The notes under the pieces: generated by a model
Told to the model about the DNA's origin: nothing
The model's database searches: none
What the model saw: the letters and a program-made list of their open reading frames with translations, nothing else
In this document: in pieces, positions 34,853 to 43,585 of the stretch
Position numbering within the stretch: position 1 is the first letter of the stretch
Layout: every line of letters begins with the position of its first letter
Program-made: the position numbers and the translations under genes
Origin: Bacillus sp. MM2020_1
GTDB lineage: Bacteria; Bacillota; Bacilli; Bacillales; Cytobacillaceae
Direction: 5' to 3'
DNA: 64,000 bases
Assembly: GCA_011250595.1 (NCBI GenBank)
Contig: JAANMP010000008.1
Span: 62,001-126,000, forward strand

Positions 34853-35125
34853 TCATCCTTCAGTTTCCGAAGGTAACATCTCCTCACTTCCTCTATATCG
34901 AACCAAAATTACATCCTGACCAATTTTTATGATATTTTTCCAAGGAATAACGACGTCATCATCTTTTCCAAAGAACCCAAGTACTCTGCCGCTGCCGCTA
35001 ATCACAACCGCATCGATTTTTCCTGTCGTTAAATTTATCTCAATATCACCAATGTTTCCAAGCCTTTTTCCATCTGCTACATTAACCACATCTTTTATTT
35101 GGAATTCGGATATTTTCACCATCAT
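34853..35125 (-). CDS. ylmC: YlmC/YmxH-family PRC-barrel protein
   Basis: 90-residue protein with one PRC-barrel domain (about 3-78; FQIKDVVNVADGKRLGNIGDIEINL). Sporulating Firmicutes usually carry such a protein near sigE/sigG; it is sporulation-associated but its role is unknown. Two adjacent ATG codons follow GGGAG and either may be used. It lies between sigG and ylmD with its own gap on both sides; a weak TTATCA-N16-TATAGT promoter-like pair is upstream. Confidence 0.9.
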   Translation of the reverse strand: MMVKISEFQIKDVVNVADGKRLGNIGDIEINLTTGKIDAVVISGSGRVLGFFGKDDDVVIPWKNIIKIGQDVILVRYRGSEEMLPSETEG

Positions 35126-35192
35126 CTCTCACTCCCAATTTCATTACTATAGAAAATATATGATTGTTGATAACATTTTAGTAAAGGAATAA

Positions 35193-35222
35193 AAATAAAG
35201 CTGCCCAAAGGACAGCTTAACT
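35193..35222 (-). terminator. Terminator after sigG
   Basis: AAGCTGTCC / GGGCAGCTT with a TTT loop and one G-U pair, followed by TATTTTTATT on the minus strand. The 5' arm includes the sigG stop. Confidence 0.85.
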
Positions 35223-35996
35223 TTGAATATTTTTATTCATTTGTCTAATGGCCGCCTTCTCTAGTCGAGAAACCTGAGCTTGTGAAATCCCGATTTCATC
35301 CGCGACCTCCATTTGGGTTTTTCCTTGAAAAAATCGTTTACGTAAAATTAATTTTTCACGATCGTTTAACCTTCGCATGCCTTCTTTTAAAGCAATTTCT
35401 TCAATCCAGTGGATATCTTTATTCTTCTCATCGCTTAATTGGTCCATTACATAAATCGGATCGCCGCCATCATTATAAATTGGCTCGAAAAGGGACACTG
35501 GGTCCTGTATGGCATCAAGGGCGAATACAATTTCTTCATGTGGAACCTCTAAGACCTTGGCAATTTCTTCTGCAGTCGGCTCCCTTGAAGTCTCGCTCAT
35601 CAATCGCTCCCTTACTTGAAGGGCCTTATAGGCAATATCCCTAAGGGACCTTGACACACGAATTGGATTATTATCACGAAGATACCTTCGAATTTCTCCA
35701 ATAATCATCGGAACCGCATAGGTTGAAAACTTTACGTTTTGGCCTAAATCAAAGTTATCAATTGACTTCATCAGCCCAATACAGCCAACTTGAAACAAGT
35801 CGTCAACAAACTCTCCTCGATTGTTAAAACGTTGAATGACACTTAATACGAGTCGTAAATTACCGTTGACGAGCTTTTCTCTGGCATAAATATCGCCCTC
35901 TTGCATTTGCTTGAAGAGTATTCTCATTTCTTCGTTCTTTAAGACAGGAAGTTTTGCTGTGTCCACACCGCAAATTTCAACTTTATTTCGAGTCAA
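35217..35996 (-). CDS. sigG: SigG, late forespore sigma factor
   Basis: RNA polymerase sigma factor for late forespore genes. 259 residues with regions 2, 3 and 4: RFNNRGEFVDDLFQVGCIGL is region 2.1-2.2, IGISQAQVSRLEKAAI is the region-4 helix-turn-helix. The start codon is TTG (35994-35996), after GGAGG at eight bases; no ATG is near. The Shine-Dalgarno is buried in a short hairpin and the promoter is sigma-F/G-like, both expected to hold back early SigG synthesis. The N-terminal MTRNKVEICGVDTAKLPVL is the anti-sigma/gating region conserved in SigG. Confidence 0.97.
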   Translation of the reverse strand: MTRNKVEICGVDTAKLPVLKNEEMRILFKQMQEGDIYAREKLVNGNLRLVLSVIQRFNNRGEFVDDLFQVGCIGLMKSIDNFDLGQNVKFSTYAVPMIIGEIRRYLRDNNPIRVSRSLRDIAYKALQVRERLMSETSREPTAEEIAKVLEVPHEEIVFALDAIQDPVSLFEPIYNDGGDPIYVMDQLSDEKNKDIHWIEEIALKEGMRRLNDREKLILRKRFFQGKTQMEVADEIGISQAQVSRLEKAAIRQMNKNIQS

Positions 35997-36005
35997 TCCT
36001 TTTCC

Positions 36006-36018
36006 CTCCTCACAGGAG
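36006..36018 (-). promoter_or_regulatory. RBS-masking hairpin in the sigG leader
   Basis: CTCCT-GTG-AGGAG on the minus strand: the 3' arm is the sigG Shine-Dalgarno (AGGAGG), eight bases before the TTG start, so it is base-paired in the folded mRNA. This resembles the leader structure described for B. subtilis sigG. Confidence 0.65.
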
Positions 36019-36033
36019 TTGCTGTACTAAAAA

Positions 36034-36062
36034 CAGTATCTCCTTGAGAAGGAAAAATATGC
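36034..36062 (-). promoter_or_regulatory. Sigma-F/sigma-G type promoter of sigG
   Basis: GCATA (36058-36062), 14-base spacer, GGAGATACTG (36034-36043), which fits the -10 pattern GGnnAnAnTR at every defined position. The -35 box lies inside the 3' arm of the sigE terminator-like hairpin. Confidence 0.7.
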
Positions 36063-36092
36063 ACTTATCCACGTTGGTGGACAAGTGCATAT
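36053..36092 (-). terminator. Strong terminator-like hairpin between sigE and sigG
   Basis: 16-bp stem ATATGCACTTGTCCAC / GTGGATAAGTGCATAT (one G-U pair in minus-strand RNA), CAAC loop, then TTTTT. It would limit read-through of the spoIIGA-sigE transcript into sigG. Confidence 0.8.
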
Positions 36093-36157
36093 TTGTCGAA
36101 ATATGGAATAAAGTCGCGAAAATCTTAGGTTTTTCTAACGAAAAAAATTTTCTTTTT

Positions 36158-36877
36158 TTACACCATCTTATTAAATTCTTTCCGTAATCTTTTAATGATT
36201 CTTTTTTCTAATCTTGATATATAGGATTGAGAAATACCCAGCATGTCGGCTACGTCTTTTTGGGTCTTTTCTTCCCCGTTTGTGAGACCAAACCGGAGTT
36301 CCATTATTTGTTTTTCACGGTCTGTAAGTTGATGGAGAGCTTTAGTCAAAAGCTTTCGATCCACGTTCGCTTCTAAGTCCTTTGTGATAATATCATCATC
36401 TGTTCCTAATACATCAGATAATAAAAGTTCATTCCCATCCCAATCAATATTTAATGGCTCATCAAAGGATACTTCAGATCTGATTTTATTATTACGTCTT
36501 AAGTACATGAGAATTTCATTCTCGATACATCTAGAGGCATATGTAGCTAGTTTTATTTTTTTCTCAGGATTAAAGGTGTTTACAGCTTTTATTAATCCAA
36601 TCGTACCAATACTAATTAAATCCTCAATATTAATCCCTGTATTCTCAAATTTTCTGGCAATATAAACAACCAGACGAAGATTTCGCTCAATTAATATCGA
36701 CCTTGCAGCTTTGTCGCCACCGGGAAGTTTTTTTAACAGCATCTCTTCTTCATCTTTACTCAAAGGAGGCGGTAATGCCTCGCTACCACCAATATAATAA
36801 ACTTCATCTGTTTTTAAGCCTAATTTCATTAATAGTTTATACCAGTAGTAGGATAGGCGAAGCCTCCATTTTTTCAT
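36158..36877 (-). CDS. sigE: Pro-SigE, mother-cell sigma factor precursor
   Basis: First mother-cell sigma factor of sporulation, made as an inactive membrane-bound precursor. 239 residues, identical in length to B. subtilis. The basic amphipathic pro-sequence (about residues 1-27, ending near [10 protein letters not shown]) is removed by SpoIIGA, encoded just upstream. Sigma regions follow: [20 protein letters not shown] (2.1-2.2) and the region-4 helix-turn-helix [20 protein letters not shown]. It is in one operon with spoIIGA, 44 bases apart. Confidence 0.98.
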   Translation of the reverse strand: MKKWRLRLSYYWYKLLMKLGLKTDEVYYIGGSEALPPPLSKDEEEMLLKKLPGGDKAARSILIERNLRLVVYIARKFENTGINIEDLISIGTIGLIKAVNTFNPEKKIKLATYASRCIENEILMYLRRNNKIRSEVSFDEPLNIDWDGNELLLSDVLGTDDDIITKDLEANVDRKLLTKALHQLTDREKQIMELRFGLTNGEEKTQKDVADMLGISQSYISRLEKRIIKRLRKEFNKMV

Positions 36878-36921
36878 GCGTGTTCCTCCTTCTAAAATAT
36901 GTTTTTCTGAGTATAGTAATA

Positions 36922-37860
36922 TTAACTTACCTTAACGGTATCTGTTTGGTGCTTTTGTCCTGTCAGCATCTTTGGATGAACAATACATTGAAATGCATCC
37001 TCACTAGAGAGTTGCTTAATTGTGAAAGATACAAGTCCCTTTTCACATAAATACTGAGTTCCATTGTGTTCGATTAAGATACTTTCAGGTTTAACTGCTA
37101 TGATCAGCTGATGCTCTTGTCCAATAACTCGCGTAGGAATGATTCTAAGCCTATTTTGCCATTCCTCTGGGAGCTCTTCGCTGCCATTAATAAGGACGTC
37201 AGGATCGTCTGCAAGTTTCTTTATTGTCTCAGGGATAGTGTCTAGCTGGTTTTTAATTGACACAAACATAACAGGAAACTTTGACAATGGATCATAAAGT
37301 TGATTTCCACTATCCACTAATCCTTTTAGAGTAAGGGTTTCGTTGCCAATTTTCACGGTTACCTTAACAATTTGATCAAATTGTATTTTGGTCATCTCCA
37401 TACTTTCAATATTTTTTCTAGAGAAGTGCCATGCTACTGGAAATCCAATAAAGACAAATAGCCAGCTAATTGGATCACCGAACCCTTTTACACTTGTCAT
37501 TAGGACTCTAGTGGTCAATTCAGAGTCATATTGAATAAAATAATGGGTCCCCATTAATGCCCCGCCAATTAAAAAAGTTGAAACATAAAGTGTCATTAAG
37601 GCTTTAAAGAAAAAGGTTAACCGTTTATACCCAAAGGCTATTAACACCATCACGATTGAAAATAAGAATTTTGAAATTGGGTGGCTTGTGTAGACATTTA
37701 ATGGTGTAAATGATAATAAAATGATCAATGAACCAATAAAGCCACCAGCAAACAGCCGTGCTAATTTTATTTCTCTTTTTAGAAAAATAGCTGTTAAATA
37801 TAGAAGCAGGCTATCAAAAAACAAATTTAGTGCCCAAATCACATCTAAATAAATAGTCAG
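36922..37860 (-). CDS. spoIIGA: SpoIIGA, pro-sigma-E processing protease
   Basis: Membrane aspartic-type protease that cleaves pro-SigE after a forespore signal (SpoIIR). About 312 residues from the proposed start: five N-terminal transmembrane helices (to about 155) and a cytosolic protease domain with the catalytic motif [11 protein letters not shown]. The start is proposed as CTG at 37858-37860: GGGAGG lies eight bases upstream and the read-through residues TIYLDVIW match the N-terminus of B. subtilis SpoIIGA. There is no ATG, GTG or TTG between the upstream stop and this point. The next usual start, GTG at 37842, would be 26 bases from the Shine-Dalgarno. Confidence 0.93.
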   Translation of the reverse strand: MTIYLDVIWALNLFFDSLLLYLTAIFLKREIKLARLFAGGFIGSLIILLSFTPLNVYTSHPISKFLFSIVMVLIAFGYKRLTFFFKALMTLYVSTFLIGGALMGTHYFIQYDSELTTRVLMTSVKGFGDPISWLFVFIGFPVAWHFSRKNIESMEMTKIQFDQIVKVTVKIGNETLTLKGLVDSGNQLYDPLSKFPVMFVSIKNQLDTIPETIKKLADDPDVLINGSEELPEEWQNRLRIIPTRVIGQEHQLIIAVKPESILIEHNGTQYLCEKGLVSFTIKQLSSEDAFQCIVHPKMLTGQKHQTDTVKVS

Positions 37861-37910
37861 GCGAGCTTCCTCCCTTTAAATTGTCAGCTTTTCCTTTCTG
37901 TTTACGAAAA

Positions 37911-37996
37911 AGTATAACGTACTTGCAAGGCTGAAGTGTGTCACTTTCTGTAATCAAAAAAACAGAATTTTCCACTATTCACAACGGATTTTGTCA
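37911..37996 (-). promoter_or_regulatory. spoIIG-type Spo0A-activated promoter
   Basis: GTGACA (37939-37944) and TATACT (37911-37916) are separated by 22 bases, the unusual spacing typical of the spoIIG promoter, a sigma-A promoter that needs Spo0A~P. A 0A-box-like TGACAAA (37990-37996) lies near -88, where site 1 is found in B. subtilis. Confidence 0.65.
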
Positions 37997-38020
37997 GATA
38001 GATTTGGTTGCAATAAATAG

Positions 38021-38056
38021 AAAAAGACACGACCTATTGTTGGCCGTGTCTTTTTT
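38021..38056 (-). terminator. Terminator after ftsZ
   Basis: AAAAAAGACACGGCC / GGTCGTGTCTTTTT around a short AACAATA loop; the stem is nearly perfect and works with T-runs on either strand. Confidence 0.88.
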
Positions 38057-38070
38057 GTTGTATTCAATAT

Positions 38071-39207
38071 TTATCTTCTCCGATTACGGTTGCGTAAGAA
38101 GGTTGGAATATCCAATGTTTCTTCTTGGGAAACTTGGCTGTGGCGAACTGGTTCTTGCTGAACCTCTTCACGTTTTGGCTGTTCTCTCTTAACATTGCCC
38201 ATTGGCGGCTTAGCTTGTCCAAATGTCGGACGAGTAGCTTTTGGCTGCGTACCTTCTTCTTTAAATCCAGTAGCAATTACCGTAACAATAATTTCATCTT
38301 TTAGCGCTTCATTGATAACCGAACCAAAAATCATATTAACTTCCTGGTCAGAAGCAGTGGCTACTATATCGGCAGCTTCTTGTACTTCGTAAAGACTTAA
38401 ATTTGTTCCGCCTGTAATGTTCATTAGAACCCCTTGTGCTCCATCAATTGAGGTTTCTAATAAAGGAGAACTAATAGCTTTCTTTGCTGCCTCCGCTGCA
38501 CGGTTTTCACCTGCAGATACACCGATTCCCATTAATGCAGAACCTTTATTGGACATGATTGTTTTCACATCTGCAAAGTCCAAGTTAATTAGACCGGGGA
38601 CAGCAATTAAATCCGAAATACCTTGAACACCTTGGCGAAGCACATTATCCGCTTCACGGAATGCTTCAAGCATCGGCGTGCTTTTGTCAACGATTTCCAA
38701 GAGTCGATCATTAGGAATGACGATTAAAGTATCCACAGCTTCTTTCATTGCACCGATACCGCCAGATGCTTGACCTGAACGTTTTTTACCTTCAAATGTA
38801 AACGGACGTGTAACAACACCCACTGTCAATGCGCCTAAGTCACGGGCAATTTGAGCAATTACAGGTGCAGCACCTGTACCAGTACCTCCGCCCATTCCAG
38901 CTGTTACAAATACCATATCTGCGCCGCTTAACGCTGCTTCTAGTTGTTCTTTACTTTCTTCTGCAGCTTTCTTCCCCACATCAGGATTTGCACCTGCTCC
39001 TAGTCCGCGGGTAAGCTTTGCACCAATTTGCATCTTAACTTCTGCTTTGGAAAGATTTAATGCTTGAGCATCTGTATTAACTGCGATAAATTCTACCCCT
39101 TGAACGCCATGTTCAATCATACGGTTTACCGCGTTATTACCACCGCCGCCAACACCGATTACTTTTATTGTTGCAAGAGAATCTAAATTTGTATCAAATT
39201 CTAACAT
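38071..39207 (-). CDS. ftsZ: FtsZ, tubulin-like cell division GTPase
   Basis: Polymerising GTPase that builds the division ring. 378 residues. The tubulin signature [10 protein letters not shown] is at 106-115, the T7 loop NLDFADV (about 205) supplies the GTPase aspartate, and the C-terminal partner-binding peptide [13 protein letters not shown] recruits FtsA, SepF and others after a variable linker. It is 38 bases after ftsA and ends with a terminator. Confidence 0.98.
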   Translation of the reverse strand: MLEFDTNLDSLATIKVIGVGGGGNNAVNRMIEHGVQGVEFIAVNTDAQALNLSKAEVKMQIGAKLTRGLGAGANPDVGKKAAEESKEQLEAALSGADMVFVTAGMGGGTGTGAAPVIAQIARDLGALTVGVVTRPFTFEGKKRSGQASGGIGAMKEAVDTLIVIPNDRLLEIVDKSTPMLEAFREADNVLRQGVQGISDLIAVPGLINLDFADVKTIMSNKGSALMGIGVSAGENRAAEAAKKAISSPLLETSIDGAQGVLMNITGGTNLSLYEVQEAADIVATASDQEVNMIFGSVINEALKDEIIVTVIATGFKEEGTQPKATRPTFGQAKPPMGNVKREQPKREEVQQEPVRHSQVSQEETLDIPTFLRNRNRRR

Positions 39208-39245
39208 GACAATCCTCCTAATTCGTCGCTTCCTTTTTCGATTTT

Positions 39246-40538
39246 CTATTCAAAAAAGTAACCAAGGAATTTCTTTACTTTTGATGACATCTTATCTTCC
39301 GGATGTTTTTCTACTTTTGGTTTAGGCTGTTGTTGTTTTGGTACTCTCTTTTCGACTGGTTCAGCAATAGTTGATGAACCAATGGTACCACCTGGTAATC
39401 TAGCATTCTTGTAGGCGTATTTAATTAAACCAACAGCCGTAGTATATTGAGGTTCTCTCACACCAATATAGTCAGGCACGGCAATTCGGACTCGGTTTTG
39501 CAAAATCACTTGGGCAAGTTCTAGAACACCTTGCATATTTGCAATTCCGCCAGTTAAAACATAACCGCCGGGGAGATCACTTAATCCTAAGCGTTTCATC
39601 TCATGTAATACTAGTTCAAAAATTTCTTCCATTCTAGCTTCAATAATATCAGAAATTTCTAGCTGATTAAATTGCTGATGCTGATCACTACCAATTATTG
39701 GAACACTAAACACTTCATCTTCTGAAGCCTCATCATAAAATGCATGTCCATGTTTAACTTTAATTTTTTCAGCATCTTCAGTTGAAGTTCGTAACCCTAC
39801 AGAAAGATCTTTAGTGATATAGTCTCCGCCAACTGGAATGACACTAGTTTGAGTTATAAATCCTTCTTCGAAAACAGCGATTGTTGTTGATCCTCCACCA
39901 AGGTCAATAAGAGCTACCCCAAGGTTTTTCTCATCCTTTGACAAGGCATAATCACCTGCTGCCAAAGGTTGAAGGACAATGTCTACAATCTCGAGTCCGG
40001 CGCGTTCTACGCAACGAAGGGTGTTAATGATAATGGATTTAGAGCCGGTAATGAGTGTTCCATCCATTTCCAAGCGGACACCTATCATACCGCGGGGATC
40101 ATTAATTTCATCTTTTCCATCCAGAATAAATTGTTTTCGAATAACGCCAATGTTCTCTCTTTCAGGTGGGATTGATCCAACATGTGATGCCTCAATAACA
40201 CGATTGACGTCCTCATTCGTAATTTCTCGGTTTTGGCTTGAAACTGCTACAATCCCATGGCAGTGTTGCAGCATAACATTGTTCCCGGAAATGCCAACCA
40301 CCACATCCCGAATTTCCATCCCAATCATTCTTTCTGCTTGTTCAATTGCCCTTTTAATCGAATGAACGGTGTCATCCATGTCTACAATCGAGCCTTTTCG
40401 TAATCCTTCAGACTTTACATTTCCAACACCAATTATATTTAATGAGTCTTTACCCGAGTCATTGACCATTTCACCAATGATAACTTTCACACTGGATGTA
40501 CCGATGTCAAGACTAACATATATTTCATTGCTGTTCAT
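39246..40538 (-). CDS. ftsA: FtsA, actin-like Z-ring membrane anchor
   Basis: Actin-fold ATPase that tethers FtsZ to the membrane and regulates septal synthesis. 430 residues. Phosphate-1 loop [15 protein letters not shown] (about 9-23), phosphate-2 DLGGGSTTI (about 207) and adenosine motif GGIANMQG are visible; the C-terminus ends in the amphipathic membrane helix [10 protein letters not shown] after a proline/lysine linker. A strong Shine-Dalgarno (AAAGGAGGTG) precedes the ATG, and a sigma-H-like promoter lies about 90 bases upstream. Confidence 0.97.
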   Translation of the reverse strand: MNSNEIYVSLDIGTSSVKVIIGEMVNDSGKDSLNIIGVGNVKSEGLRKGSIVDMDDTVHSIKRAIEQAERMIGMEIRDVVVGISGNNVMLQHCHGIVAVSSQNREITNEDVNRVIEASHVGSIPPERENIGVIRKQFILDGKDEINDPRGMIGVRLEMDGTLITGSKSIIINTLRCVERAGLEIVDIVLQPLAAGDYALSKDEKNLGVALIDLGGGSTTIAVFEEGFITQTSVIPVGGDYITKDLSVGLRTSTEDAEKIKVKHGHAFYDEASEDEVFSVPIIGSDQHQQFNQLEISDIIEARMEEIFELVLHEMKRLGLSDLPGGYVLTGGIANMQGVLELAQVILQNRVRIAVPDYIGVREPQYTTAVGLIKYAYKNARLPGGTIGSSTIAEPVEKRVPKQQQPKPKVEKHPEDKMSSKVKKFLGYFFE

Positions 40539-40627
40539 TCTTTGGCACCTCCTTTAGATTTCCTTAAGTTGAACAACAACTATATTTTTTTGTCCAAGAA
40601 AAGTTTCCATAGTCATATTTTATTAAA

Positions 40628-40656
40628 TTATTCGTCACAACTAAATGATTCCCTTT
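40628..40656 (-). promoter_or_regulatory. Candidate sigma-H promoter of ftsAZ
   Basis: AAAGGGAAT (40648-40656), 11-base spacer, GACGAATAA (40628-40636). One mismatch to RnAGGAwWW, none to RnnGAATww. B. subtilis ftsAZ has a known sigma-H promoter (p2) in this position. Confidence 0.6.
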
Positions 40657-40664
40657 AAAAAATT

Positions 40665-41027
40665 TCAATTTTTTTCTACTTTTTCTTTGTTTGTTGACCA
40701 TTTTGTCAATATTATTCGCCTTATTACGGCAATATTCTGAAATAATCTGACACCAAACGCGAAAACTGCCGCTAAATATAAGTCTACACCAAGATGTACA
40801 CCGAGAAAAGCTAAACTTGCAGCAAGCATAATATTAAAAAAGAATCCTGATACAAACACCTTTTCGTCATATATATTTTGCAGGTAAGCCCTGATTCCAC
40901 CGAAAAGAGTGTCGAATGCCGCTAAGACAGCAATCGACAAATAATTGGAATATTCTTCAGGAATTCGTATCTCTGTTAATAAGCCAAGAATGATCCCAAT
41001 TATTAATCCAATGAATGGAAGCCACAT
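40665..41027 (-). CDS. sbp: Sbp, small basic membrane protein (DUF1290)
   Basis: 120-residue membrane protein with about three hydrophobic helices (1-20, 25-45, 60-100) and a short charged tail (KWSTNKEKVEKN). It has the family's conserved position between ylxX and ftsA in sporulating Firmicutes. Function is unknown. Its start overlaps the ylxX stop by one base. Confidence 0.92.
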   Translation of the reverse strand: MWLPFIGLIIGIILGLLTEIRIPEEYSNYLSIAVLAAFDTLFGGIRAYLQNIYDEKVFVSGFFFNIMLAASLAFLGVHLGVDLYLAAVFAFGVRLFQNIAVIRRIILTKWSTNKEKVEKN

Positions 41028-41758
41028 TAAGAATCGCCCCCTTCTTTTTCCGGTTCCATGTAGCGGATACGAATGGAATTATCATAGGCTGGTACCGTTA
41101 CGTTCGGATTTGGTCTTGAAACGGAAAGTTTTAGATTTTCAATAAAAAATTCTTCCGAAGATTTGGATACTTTCATCCGATTGTATAGTTTTTCGGCTGT
41201 ATTATTACCATCAACACCCACGATAATTTCAATCGGCAGACTATTAATCGTATGTCCATCGATTTTTGTTACCCCATTGATGTCACGAATCACAGTCGTA
41301 TTAATAACTCTTTGGCCATCAATCGCCACATATTTTGCCTCATACATATTTAATTCGTTAAGTAACCTTTTTAAAAGTTCTGGAGAAACAACCTTATTCA
41401 CTGGGGTACCCGGCTTGATCTCTTCGATTACCGGCTCTATATGTAATGTAATTCCAGGGACATTTATTTCAGTTAAACCAGCTTCAATCTTTAATTCCTT
41501 TAGTGTATCGATTAAAGTTTGTTCTTTACTTTGTTTTCGCTTAGATTCATAGGCTGCCAGCTTTTCTTCATTCGAACGGATTTCACTTAACAAATTGGAT
41601 TGAAGTTCTTTTTCTTTAAGTAACGCTTCACGCAGCTGCCAAATATCACGTGTGTCACGTTCAGCAGGTTCTTTTACAGTTTGAAATTGGATAGCAATCA
41701 TGAAACCAACCAAGACTGCTATCAATGTAAAACTTGCATTAAGTTTTTGGTTGTCCAC
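41027..41758 (-). CDS. ylxX: YlxX, DUF881 family membrane-anchored protein
   Basis: 243 residues: one N-terminal membrane helix (about 9-27), a coiled-coil (about 40-90) and an extracellular DUF881 domain (about 95-235) with the motif AKYVAIDGQRVINTT. It is one of two tandem DUF881 paralogues here. In B. subtilis the family is expressed with division genes and appears sporulation-linked, but no function is proven. Confidence 0.92.
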   Translation of the reverse strand: MDNQKLNASFTLIAVLVGFMIAIQFQTVKEPAERDTRDIWQLREALLKEKELQSNLLSEIRSNEEKLAAYESKRKQSKEQTLIDTLKELKIEAGLTEINVPGITLHIEPVIEEIKPGTPVNKVVSPELLKRLLNELNMYEAKYVAIDGQRVINTTVIRDINGVTKIDGHTINSLPIEIIVGVDGNNTAEKLYNRMKVSKSSEEFFIENLKLSVSRPNPNVTVPAYDNSIRIRYMEPEKEGGDS

Positions 41759-41813
41759 TTTTTTTCACCTAACCTTTTAAATTATCAACTCGTGGACAGT
41801 ACTTAGAAATAGC

Positions 41814-42524
41814 CTAACTCCCTAGAATTGGATTTAGGACAACTTCATCGTCTTTTTCTAATGTGAAAACGATATTATCATTCACTAGTTGATCCTTCAC
41901 CCCTCCAATTAGGTTTATCGATGATGAGAGGACGTCAGGGTCTCCGATGGCTGTAATTGTAAATGGTGCCGGATGTTCAATACCATCAACCGTTATAACC
42001 GGTCCATTACAAATAATATAAGAATGGCTAGTCAGCCTTTGCCCATTTATGGCAACTGCTGCAGCTCCTGATATATATAGTTCATTTACCACTTTGAATA
42101 CGTGATGTTCATGAACGAGGTAATTATTGATGTTGTCTTCTTTTGGGTCGTATGCACCATCAGTGAGGGTAACCTTGACCCCTTTACCTTGGACTTTCAC
42201 CTTTCCCAAAAACATTCGATATTTTTCAGCATCTTCTGCAAGGTTAAGAAAAATCTGTGCTTCCTTCGAAAGTTCCTTTTCATTTTTAAAAACCATATCT
42301 TGTTTTTGGTTTAACTCCTTTTGCAGTTCACGATTGCTTTTTTCTTCTGCAATTAATTGATTTCTTAATGCAAGCGTCTTTTCCCATTGTTTACCGGATA
42401 CGTTGGGGTTTTTTTCTTTATTTTCTATTTGCGTCAAATGATAAGAAAAAGCAATCATAAATCCTAATACAAGGCAGACTAGGGATAAAACAACATGTTT
42501 ACCCTTCACCTTAATCTTGCTCAA
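41814..42524 (-). CDS. ylxW: YlxW, DUF881 family membrane-anchored protein
   Basis: 236 residues with one N-terminal membrane helix (about 10-30), a coiled-coil linker and a DUF881 domain (about 90-230; INNYLVHEHHVFKVVNELY, AVAINGQRL). The start is taken as TTG at 42524, because a perfect GGAGG lies nine bases upstream inside the 3' end of divIB. An earlier in-frame TTG at 42551 has no good Shine-Dalgarno. Paralogue of ylxX, 55 bases away. Confidence 0.9.
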   Translation of the reverse strand: MSKIKVKGKHVVLSLVCLVLGFMIAFSYHLTQIENKEKNPNVSGKQWEKTLALRNQLIAEEKSNRELQKELNQKQDMVFKNEKELSKEAQIFLNLAEDAEKYRMFLGKVKVQGKGVKVTLTDGAYDPKEDNINNYLVHEHHVFKVVNELYISGAAAVAINGQRLTSHSYIICNGPVITVDGIEHPAPFTITAIGDPDVLSSSINLIGGVKDQLVNDNIVFTLEKDDEVVLNPILGS

Positions 42525-43290
42525 CTTTTTTTTCCTCCACTTCCGATTCAAAAGCCTTAAAATATGATCCTACTTCTAAGTCAATAATCCCCTTTTTGTT
42601 AGGATCTAATTGCGAGATAATTGAAGGATAATACATCATCTTTTCCGAAAAACTTCTTAATGTCGCACTCACCTCAAATCCATCATTCATAAATAATGAA
42701 ATATGATAGGGATCTGTTTTCTTCGGAGTGTAATGGATTTCAGAAATAGAGTTTGAAATTTCGCTAGGAAGATTTTCTAAATCTTTAACCATTTGATTAA
42801 GGGCTTCCCCTTCTTTGAACTCAAATAAAATTGGAGAATTAACAGGAATTTTATTTGCCTCTCTATTTTTTATAATTTTCCCATTATCCATAATCGGAAA
42901 GAACTTATTCCCTTGCTTAAGATAGGCAATTCTTTTATGTTCTTTTATAAAAATAATCACTGTATTAGGCCAACGAATCTTAATTTCTGCTTTTTTGATT
43001 TCAGATAATCGCTGTATTTTAGAAACAGTTTCTTCCTTCTTTATTTTCCAAATATTCGTATTATTCGAAAGCCCGCTCTGACTGACTACTTCCTCAGCGG
43101 AATACACTCCATTGCCTTTAATTGTTATCGTCTTTACATGACTTAAAGGTGATTGTGAATAGGCGATAACAACTATCATTGTAAAAAATAGAATTAACAA
43201 GAGCACAAGTCGTCTATTTGCTTTTCGTCGTCTTTGCTCCTTTAACTTAGGGATACGGTCCTCGAGAGCAACAATTTTTCCTTTTTCCAT
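42511..43290 (-). CDS. divIB: DivIB (FtsQ), divisome membrane protein
   Basis: Bitopic division protein that complexes with FtsL and DivIC to control septal peptidoglycan synthesis. 259 residues: a basic cytosolic tail, one transmembrane helix (about 27-47), a POTRA domain (about 50-118; VKTITIKGNGVYSAEEVV) and the beta domain, ending in an acidic tail. It is separated from murB by a 295-base gap with two large hairpins. Confidence 0.95.
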   Translation of the reverse strand: MEKGKIVALEDRIPKLKEQRRRKANRRLVLLLILFFTMIVVIAYSQSPLSHVKTITIKGNGVYSAEEVVSQSGLSNNTNIWKIKKEETVSKIQRLSEIKKAEIKIRWPNTVIIFIKEHKRIAYLKQGNKFFPIMDNGKIIKNREANKIPVNSPILFEFKEGEALNQMVKDLENLPSEISNSISEIHYTPKKTDPYHISLFMNDGFEVSATLRSFSEKMMYYPSIISQLDPNKKGIIDLEVGSYFKAFESEVEEKKVEQD

Positions 43291-43363
43291 TTATTTTTCC
43301 TCCAAATAAAAAGCAGCTGCCTCAGGAAAAGCTTTCTATGCCTGTCCAAACATTCGATAGTGT

Positions 43364-43421
43364 TACCTCGAAAAGAGAAACAACGGCACGAAAAATCATG
43401 CCGTCTGTTACTTTTCGAGGA
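43364..43421 (-). repeat. Imperfect inverted repeat in the murB-divIB gap (divIB-proximal)
   Basis: Outer arms CCTCGAAAAG / CTTTTCGAGG (10 bp), an internal loop, then inner arms ACGGCA / TGCCGT around TGATTTTTCG. There is no U-run after it, so it is not a classic terminator. Confidence 0.7.
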
Positions 43422-43531
43422 TGCACCTATAATATTATCAGTAATTATAACACAATATTTGTCATTCGTACGGGAATTATGATAAGAAATGTAAGTATAA
43501 TTTCTTGGAAATTTTGCTAATATTCTAATCC

Positions 43532-43577
43532 CATCGTCCGAATAGCGGCTAGTAAACTAGCCACTATTCGGACGATG
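43532..43577 (-). repeat. 21-bp inverted repeat just after murB
   Basis: CATCGTCCGAATAGTGGCTAG pairs with CTAGCCGCTATTCGGACGATG around a 4-base loop; in minus-strand RNA all 21 pairs form, one as G-U. It starts eight bases after the murB stop and lacks a U-tract. Confidence 0.8.
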
Positions 43578-43585
43578 AATATTTC

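Noticed and set aside
36094..36100. Perfect 0A box TGTCGAA between sigE and sigG
   Set aside because: It lies downstream of sigE and upstream of the sigG promoter, in the terminator region; such 7-mers are expected about eight times by chance in this window on both strands.
37842..37860. GTG at 37842 as start of spoIIGA
   Set aside because: It is 26 bases from the only Shine-Dalgarno and would drop conserved N-terminal residues of SpoIIGA.
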